A stretch of 64,000 nucleotides of DNA from Chamaelirium japonicum (taxonomy: Eukaryota; Streptophyta; Magnoliopsida; Liliales; Melanthiaceae), in assembly GCA_947650365.1 (NCBI GenBank), contig OX393550.1:53394879-53458878 (forward strand). Direction: 5' to 3'. Positions 54,801 through 64,000 of this stretch are shown here, one piece after another (the first letter of the stretch is position 1; each line of letters opens with the position of its first letter). A program made the translations under genes and the position numbers. The notes under the pieces were generated by a model. That model searched no databases and was not told the origin of the DNA. It saw only the letters and a list, made by a program, of their open reading frames with translations.

Positions 54801-57800
54801 TCCTACGAATGAATTAGAATGGATCGTGTGAAAGAATTAGAATGGATTGTATGAATGAATTAGAATGGATCGAATGAATGAATTAGAATGGATCGTACGA
54901 ATGGATTAGAATGGATCGTACGAATGAATTAGAATGGATCGTACGAATGAACTAGAATGGATACATTCGTGCGAATGAATTAGAATGGATCGTACGAATG
55001 AATTAGAATGGATCGTACGAATGAATTAGAATGGATCGTACGAATGAATTAGAATAGATCGTATGAATGAATTAGAATGGATCGTACGAAGGAATTAGAA
55101 TGGATCATACGAATGAATTAGAATGGATCGTATGAATGAATTAGAATGAATACATTCGTGCGAATGAATTAGAATGGATTGTACGAATGAATTAGAATGG
55201 ATCGTACGAATGAATTAGAATGGATCGTATGAATGAATTAGAATGGATACATTCGTGCGAATGAATTAGAATGGATTGTACGAATGAATTAGAATGGATC
55301 GTACGAATGAATTAGAATGGATCGTGTGAAAGAATTCGAATGGATTGTATGAATGAATTAGAATAGATCGTACGAATGGATTAGAATGGATCGTACGAAT
55401 GGATTAGAATGGATCGTACGAATGGATTAGAATGGATACATTCGAGCGAATGAATTAGAATGGATCGTACGAATGAATTAGAATGGATCGTACGAATGGA
55501 TTAGAATAGATCCTACGAATGGATTAGAATGGTTACCTTTGTGCATATGAATTAGAATGGATTGTACGAATGAATTAGAATGGATCATATGAATGAATTA
55601 GAATGGATCGTGTGAAAGAATTAGAATGGATTGTATGAATGCATTAGAATAGATCGTATGAATGAATTAGAATTGATCGTACGAATGAATTAGAATTGAT
55701 CGTACGAATGAATTAGAATGGATACATTCGTGCGAATGAATTAGAATGGATACATTCGTGCGAAAGAATTAGAATAGATCGTATGAATGAATTAGAATGG
55801 ATCCTATGAATGAATTAGAATGGATCGTGCGAATGAATTAGAATGGATCGTACGAATGAATTAGAATAGATCGTACGAATGAATTAGAATGGATCGTACG
55901 AATGGATTTGAATGGATCGTACGAATGGATTAGAATGGATTAATTCGAGCGAATGAATTAGAATAGATCGTATGAATGAATTAGAATGGATCGTACGAAT
56001 AAATTAGAATGGATACATTCGTCCGAATGAATTAGAATGGATCTTACGAATGAGTAAGAATGGATCGTACGAATGAAATAGAATAGATTGTACGAATGAA
56101 TTAGAATGGATCCTACGAATGAATTAGAGTAGATCGTGTCAAAGAATTAGAATGGATTGTATGAATGAATTAGAATGGATCGTATGAATGAATTAGAATG
56201 GATCGTGCGAATGAATTCGAATGGATCGTACGAATTCATTCTAATTCATTCATACAATCCATTCTAATTCTTTCACACGATCCATTCTAATTCATTCGTA
56301 CGTTCAATTCTAATTCATTAGCACGATCCATGCTAATTCATTCGTTCGATCAATTCTAATTCATTAGCACGATCCATTCTAATTCATTCGTACGATCCAT
56401 TCTAATTCATTCGCACGATCCATTCTAATTCATTCATAGGATCCATTCTAATTCGTTCATACGATTTATTCTAATTCTTTCGCACGAATGTATCCATTCT
56501 AATTCATTCGCACGAATGTATCCATTCTAATTCATTCGTACGATCCATTCTAATTCATTCGCACAAATGTATCCATTCTAATTCATTCGTACGATCCATT
56601 CTAATTCATTCGCACGATCCATTCTAATTCATTCGTACGATCCATTCTAATTCTTTCACACGATCTATTCTAATCCATTCTAATTCATTCGTACGAATCC
56701 ATTCTAATTCATTCGTACAATCTATTCTATTTTATTCGTACGATCCATTCTTACTCATTCGTATGATCCATTCTAATTCATTCGGACGAATGTATCCATT
56801 CTAATTTATTTGTACGATCCATTCTAATTCATTCGTACGATCCATTCTAATTTATTCGCTCGAATATATCCATTCTAATCCATTCGTACGATCCATTCTA
56901 ATCCATTCGTACGATCCATTCTAATTCATTCGCATGAATGTAACCATTCTAATTCATTCATTTGATTCATTCTAATTCATTCGTACGATCCATTCTAATT
57001 CATTAGCAAGATCCATGCTAATTCATTCGTTCGATCAATTCTAATTCATTAGCACGATCCATTCTAATTCATTCGTACGATCCATTATAATTCATTCGCA
57101 CGATCCATTCTAATTCATTCATAGGATCCATTCTAATTCATTCATACGATCTATTCTAATTCTTTCGCACGAATGTATCCATTCTAATTCATTCGGACAA
57201 ATGTATCCATTCTAATTCATTCGTACGATCCATTCTAATTCATTTGTACGATCCATTCTAATTCATTCATACGATCTATTCTAATTCATTCATACAATCC
57301 ATTCTAATTCTTTCACACGATCCATTCTAAGTCATTCGTACGATCCATTCTAATTAATTAGCACAATCCATTCTATTTCATTCGTACGATCCATTCTTAC
57401 TCATTCGTATGATCCATTCTAATTCATTCGCACAAATGTATCCATAATGGATCATACGAATAAGTAAGAATGGATCGTACGAATGAAATAGAATGGATTG
57501 TGCAAATGAATTAGAATGGACCGTACGAATGAATTAGACGTACGAATGAATTAGAATGGATACATTCGTGCGAATAAATTAGAATGGATCATACGAATGA
57601 GTAAGAATGGATCGTCATTCTAATTCATTTGTATGGTCCATTCTAATTCATTTGTATCCATTCTATTTCATTTGCACGATCCATTCTAATTCATTCGCGC
57701 AATCTATTCTAATTCATTCGTACAATCCATTCTAATTCATTCGTACGATCCATTCTAATTCATTCATACAATCCATTCTAATTTATTCGCACGAATGTAT

Positions 57801-58926
57801 CCATTCTAATTCATTCGTACGATCCATTCTAATTCATTCGCACAATCTATTCTAATTCATTCATACGATCCATTCTACTTCATTCATACTATCCGTTCTA
57901 ATTCACTCATACGATCCATTCTAATTCATTCATACGATCCATTCTAAATCATTTGCAGGAATATATCCATTCTAATTCATTCGTACGATCTTGAATTAGA
58001 ATGGATCGTACGAATAAATTAGAATGGATACCTTTGTGCATATGAATTAGAATGGATTGTACGAATGATATAGAATGGATCATATTAATGAATTAGAATG
58101 GATCGTACGAATGAATTAAAATGGATACATTCGTGCGAATGAATTAGAATGGATCGTATGTACGAATGAATTAGAATGGATACATTCGTGCGAATGAATT
58201 AGAATGGATCGTACGAATGAATTAGAATGGATCGTACGAATGAATTAGAATGGATACATTCGCGAATGAATTAGAATGGATCATACGAATGAATTAGAAT
58301 GGATCATACGAATGAATTATAATGGATCTTACGAATGAATTAGAATGGATCGTACGAATGAATAAGAATGGATCGTACGAATGAATTAGAATGGATACAT
58401 TTGTTCGAATGAATTAGAATGGATCGTACGAATGAATTAGAATGGATCGTACGAAGGAATTAGAATGGATCGTACGAATGAATTAGAATGGATATATTCG
58501 TGCAAATGAATTAGAATGGATCGTATGAATGTATTAGAATGGATCGTATGAGTGAATTAGAATGGATCGTGCGAATGAATTAGAATGGATTGTATAAATG
58601 AATTAGAATGGATCGTACGAATGAATTAGAATGGATCATACGAATTAATTAGAATGGATCATACGAATGAATTAGAATGGATCGTACGAATGAATTAGAA
58701 TTAGAATGGATATATTCGTGCGAATGAATTAGAATGGATACATTCGTGTGAAAGAATTAGAATAGATCGTATGAATGAATTAGAATGGATCCTATGAATG
58801 AATTAGAATGGATCGTGCGAATGAATTAGAATAGATCGTACGAATGAATTAGAATAGATCATACGAATGAATTAGAATGGATCGTACGACGGAATTAGAA
58901 TGGATCGTACGAATGAATTAGAATGG
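48846..58926. repeat. satellite array, many orientation switches
   Basis: Same monomers. Blocks are reverse to 49575, forward to 50200, reverse to 51126, forward to 52363, reverse to 52885, forward to 53618, reverse to 53830, forward to 56232, reverse to 57446, forward to 57613, reverse to 57991, then forward. The switch at 56232 has the same junction as those at 479 and 17260 but mirrors only about 70 bp before diverging. Two junctions (near 52885 and 57445) share the same CCATAATGG break and so are duplicates. No genes are present. Confidence 0.92.
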
Positions 58927-59732
58927 ATCAAATGAATGAATTAGAATTGTTACATTCATGCGAATGAATTAGAATGGATCGTACGAATGGATTAGAATGG
59001 ATACATTCGAGCGAATGAATTAGAATGGATCGTACGAATGAATTAGAATGGACCGTACGAATGAATTAGAATGGATCGTACGAATGAATTAGAATGGATC
59101 GTGTGAAAGAATTAGAAGGGATTGTATGAATGAATTAGAATAGATCGTATGAATGAATTAGAATGGATCGTACGAATGAATTAGAATGGATCGTACGAAT
59201 GGATTAGAATGGATACATTCGTGCGAATGAATTAGAATGGATACGTTCGTGCGAAAGAATTAGAATAGATCGTATGAATGAATTAGAATGGATCCTATGA
59301 ATGAATTAGAATGGATCGTGCGAATGAATTAGAATGGATCGTACGAATGAATTAGAATGGATCGTGTGAAAGAATTAGAATGGATCGTACGAATGAATTA
59401 GAATGGATCGTGCGAATGAATTAGAATGGATCGTACGAATGAATTAGAATGGATACATTTGTGCGAATGAATTAGAATGGATCATACGAATGAATTAGAA
59501 TGGATCGTGCTAATGAATTAGAATTGATAGAACGAATGAATTAGCATGGGTCGTGCTAATGAATTAGAATGGATCGTACAATGAATTAGAATGGATCGTG
59601 CGAATGAATTAGAATGGATCGTACGAATGAATTAGAATGGATCGTGCTAATGAATTAGAATTGATCGAACGAATGAATTAGCATGGATCGTGCTAATGAA
59701 TTAGAATGGATCGTACGAATGAATTAGAATGG
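58927..59732 (+). repeat. 806-bp tandem satellite segment, copy 1
   Basis: Forward-oriented segment defined by the ATCAAATG variant at 58927, 59733 and 60562. It contains marker variants GACCGTACG (59051), ACGTTC (59243), GCATGGG (59544) and a CGTACAATG one-base deletion, all repeated in the next copy. Confidence 0.88.
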
Positions 59733-60561
59733 ATCAAATGAATGAATTAGAATGGTTACATTCATGCGAATGAATTAGAATGGATCGTACGAATGGATTA
59801 GAATGGATACATTCGAGCGAATGAATTAGAATGGATCGTATGAATGAATTAGAATGGACCGTACGAATGAATTAGAATGGATCGTACGAATGAATTAGAA
59901 TGGATCGTGTGAAAGAATTAGAATGGATTGTATGAATGAATTAGAATAGATCGTATGAATGAATTAGAATGGATCGTACGAATGAATTAGAATGGATCGT
60001 ACGAATGAATTAGAATGGATCGTACGAATGAATTAGAATGGATACATTCGTGCGAATGAATTAGAATGGATACGTTCGTGCGAAAGAATTTGAATAGATC
60101 GTATGAATGAATTAGAATGGATCCTATGAATGAATTAGAATGGATCGTGCGAATGAATTAGAATGGATCGTACGAATGAATTAGAATGGATCGTGTGAAA
60201 GAATTAGAATGGATCGTACGAATGAATTAGAATGGATCGTGCGAATGAATTAGAATGGATCGTACGAATGAATTAGAATGGATACATTTGTGCGAATGAA
60301 TTAGAATGGATCATACGAATGAATTAGAATGGATCGTGCTAATGAATTAGAATTGATCGAACGAATGAATTAGCATGGGTCGTGCTAATGAATTAGAATG
60401 GATCGTACAATGAATTAGAATGGATCGTGCGAATGAATTAGAATGGATCGTACGAATGAATTAGAATGGATCGTGCTAATGAATTAGAATTGATCGAACG
60501 AATGAATTAGCATGGATCGTGCTAATGAATTAGAATGGATCGTACGAATGAATTAGAATGG
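59733..60561 (+). repeat. 829-bp tandem satellite segment, copy 2
   Basis: Repeats the preceding segment with the same ordered markers. It is exactly one 23-bp monomer longer, the gain lying between the GACCGTACG and ACGTTC markers. This fits unequal exchange or slippage in monomer register. Confidence 0.88.
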
Positions 60562-63500
60562 ATCAAATGAATGAATTAGAATGGTTACATTCATGCGAAT
60601 GAATTAGAATGGATCGTACGAATGGATTAGAATAGATCGTACGAATGGATTAGAATGGATACATTCGAGCGAATGAATTAGAATGGATCGTACGAATGAA
60701 TTAGAATGGATCGTACGAATAAATTATAATGGATACATTCGTCCGAATGAATTAGAATGGATCATATGAATGAGTAAGAATGGATCGTACGAATGAAATA
60801 GAATAGATTGTACGAATGAATTAGAATGCATTCGTACGAATGCATTAGAATGGATTAGAATAGATCGTGTGAAAGAATTAGAATGGATCGTACGAAAGAA
60901 TTAGAATGGATCGTGCGAATGAATTAGAATGGATCGTACGAATGAATTAGAATGGATACATTTGTGCGAATGAATTAGAATGGATCGTACAAATGAATTA
61001 GAATGGATGCATTAGTGCGAATGAATTAGAATGGATACATTCGTGCGAAAAAATTAGAATAGATCGTATGAATGAATTAGAATGGATCCTATGAATGAAT
61101 TAAAATGGATCGTGCGAATGAATTAGAATGGATCGTACGAATGAATTAGAATGGATCGTGCTAATGAATTAGAATTGATCGAACAAATGAATTAGCATGG
61201 ATCGTGCTAATTAATTAGAAAGGAACGTACGAATAAATTAGAATGGATCGGGTGAAAGAATTAGAATGGATTGTATGAATGAGTAAGATCCATTCTAATT
61301 CATTCATACAATCCATTCTAATTCTAATTCATTTGCACGAATAGATCGTATGAATGTATTAGAATGGATCGTACGAATGAATTAGAATGGATCGTATGAA
61401 TGAATTAGAATGGATACATTCGTGCGAATGAATTAGAATGGATCGGACGAATGAATTAGAATGGATCGTACGAATGAATTATAATGGATCGTACGAATGA
61501 ATTAGAATGGATCATACGAATGAATTAGAATGGATCATACGAATGAGTAAGAATGGATCGTACGAATGAAATAGAATGGATTGTACGAATGAATTAGAAT
61601 GGATACATTTGTGCGAATGAATTAGAATGGATCGTACGAATGAATTAGAATGAATCGTACGAATGAATTAGAATGGATCGTACGAATGAATTAGAATAGC
61701 TCATAGGAATGAATTAGAATGAATCGTATGAATGAATTAGAATGGTTACATTCGTGCGAATGAATTAGAATAGATCGTACGAATGAATTAGAATGGATCG
61801 TACGAATGAATTAGAATGGATCTTACGAATGAATTAGAATGGATCGTATAAATGAATTAGAATAGCTCATACGAATGAATTAGAATGAATCGTATGAATG
61901 AATTAGAATGGTTACATTCGTACGAATGAATTAGAATGGATCATACAAAGGAATTAGAATGGATCATACGAATAAATTAGAATGGATCGTACGAATGAAT
62001 TAGAATGGATCGTATGAATGAATTAGAATGGATCGTACGAATGAATTAGAATGGATCGTGCGAATGAATTAGAATGGATCGTACGAATGAATTAGAATGG
62101 ATCATATTAATGAATTAGAATGGATCGTACGAATGAATTAGAATGGATCGTACGAATAAATTAGAATGGATACATTCTTCCGAATGAATTAGAATGGATC
62201 ATACGAATGAGTAAGAATGGATCGTAAGAATGAAATAGAATAGATTGTACGAATGAATTAGAATGGATCCTACGAATGAATTAGAATAGATCGTGTGAAA
62301 GAATGTATCGTACGAATGAATTAGAATGGATCGTACGAATGAGTAAGAATGGATCGTACGAATGAATTAGAATGGAATAGAATAGATTGTACGAATGAAT
62401 TAGAATGGATCGTACGAATTAATTAGAATGGATCGTACGAATGAATTAGAATGGATCGTACGAATGAATTAGAATGGATATATTTGTGCGAATGAATTAG
62501 AATGGATCGTACGAATGGATTAGAATGGATCGTACGAATGGATTAGAATGGATACATTCGTGTGAATGAATTAGAATGGATTGTATGAATGAATTAGAAT
62601 GGATCGTACGATCCATTCGAATTCATTCGCACAATCCATTCTAATTCATTCGTACGATCCATTCTAATTCATTCATACGATCCATTCTAATTCATTCGTA
62701 CGATCCATTCTAATTCATTCGTATATTCCATTCTAAGATACTACGAATGAATTAGAATGGATCGTACGAATGAATTAGAATGGATCGTACGAATGAATTT
62801 GAATGGATCGTGCGAATGAATTAGAATGGATACATTCGTGCGAATGAATTAGAATGGATCGGACGAATGAATTAGAATGGATCATACGAATGAATTAGAA
62901 TGGATCAAATGAATGAATTAGAATGGTTACATTCATGCGAATGAATTAGAATGGATCGTACGAATGGATTAGAATGGATCGTACGAATGAACTAGAATGG
63001 ATACATTCGTGCGAATGAATTAGAATGGATCGTACGAATGAATTAGAATTGATCGTACGAATGAATTAGAATGGATTTTACGAATGAGTTAGAATGGATC
63101 GTACGAATGAATTAGAATGGATCGTACGAATGAATTAGAATGGATACATTCGTGCGAATGAATTAGAATGGATCGGACGAATGAATTAGAATGGATCGTA
63201 CGAAAGAATTAGAATGGATCAAATGAATGAATTAGAATGGTTACATTCATGCGAATGAATTAGAATGGATCGTACGAATGGATTAGAATGGATCGTACGA
63301 ATGGATTAGAATGGATACATTTGAGCGAATGAATTAGAATGGATCGTACGAATGAATTAGAATGGATCGTACGAATGGATTAGAATGGATCCTACGAATG
63401 GATTATAATGGATACCTTTGTGCAGAATGGATCGTACGAATGAATTAGAATGGATACATTCGTGCACGATCCATTCTAATTCATTCGCACGAATGTATCC

Positions 63501-64000
63501 ATTCTAATTCATTCGTACGATCCATTCTAATTCATTAATATGATCCATTCTAATTCATTCGTACGATCTATTCTAATTCATTCGTATGATCCATTTTATT
63601 CGGACGAATGTATCCATTCTAATTTATTCGTACGATCCATTCTAATTCATTCATACGATCCATTCTAATTCATTCGTATGATCCATTCTAATTCATTCGT
63701 CCGATCCATTCTAATTCATTCGCACGAATGTATCCATTCTAATTCATTCGTACGATCCATTCTAATTCATTCGTAAGATCCATTCTAATTCATTCGTACG
63801 ATCCATTCTAATTCATTCGTACGATCCATTCTAATTCATTCGCACGAATGTATCCATTCTAGTTCATTCGTACGATCCATTCTTACTCATTCGTATGATC
63901 CATTCTAATTCATTCGGACGAATGTATCCATTCTAATTTATTCATACGATCCATTCTAATTCATTCGTACGATCCATTCAAATTCATTCGTACGATCCAT
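60562..64000. repeat. satellite array to the end of the window
   Basis: It begins as a partial third copy of the 0.8-kb segment, then diverges. It is mostly forward, with short reverse islands at about 61287-61340 and 62611-62735, and is reverse from about 63468 to the end. The array continues beyond the window. No genes or foreign insertions are seen. Confidence 0.93.

Overview
The window looks like nuclear DNA from a flowering plant, in a heterochromatic satellite domain. About 52.2 kb of the 64 kb (1-29470 and 41277-64000) is one short-monomer satellite. The plant assignment rests on the single inserted element, an LTR retrotransposon of the Ty3/Gypsy Tat lineage with two RNase H domains, an antisense extra gene and tandem repeats in its 3' region. 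That architecture is known from seed plants. The sequence gives no basis for naming a species. I see no host protein gene, tRNA or rRNA.

Satellite: the basic monomer is 23 bp, made of GAATGAATTA, then GAATGGAT, then a CGTAC linker. A 28-bp variant has the linker ACATTCGTGC. Both are interspersed through the array. The array changes orientation more than 50 times, in blocks from about 20 bp to about 3.7 kb, and several switch points are centres of large near-palindromes. Higher-order duplication is layered on top. There is a tandem pair of about 5.1 kb (2572-7750 and 7751-12809). A second copy of roughly the first 6.3 kb starts near 16782. There is a tandem pair of about 2 kb (44624-48845) with a nested 235-bp repeat, and an 806/829-bp tandem pair (58927-60561). 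Length differences between copies are whole monomers.

Element: 29471-41276 is a young Tat-lineage retrotransposon on the minus strand. It has 706-bp LTRs that differ at 6 sites by my count and a perfect 5-bp target duplication (CGATC). Reading from its 5' end (right to left) it holds the 5' LTR, primer binding site, gag, protease, reverse transcriptase, RNase H, a second archaeal-type RNase H, integrase with a GPY/F module, a long non-pol region, a purine tract and the 3' LTR. The structural ends look whole. The gag-pol reading shows about three interruptions, so this copy is probably not autonomous.

The non-pol region (30177-34560) carries a gene on the opposite (plus) strand with at least one clear GT-AG intron, a domain resembling the putative gypsy-type transposon family, and a C-terminal coiled coil. 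Three G-box motifs lie upstream of it. It is flanked by a 119-bp tandem repeat rich in perfect hairpins and by a five-copy degenerate repeat lying between the converging 3' ends of the antisense gene and pol.

I found no previously undescribed enzymatic or defence system. The most unusual features are the palindromic, orientation-switching architecture of the satellite and the hairpin repeats and antisense gene of the element. All alignments and counts were made by eye.
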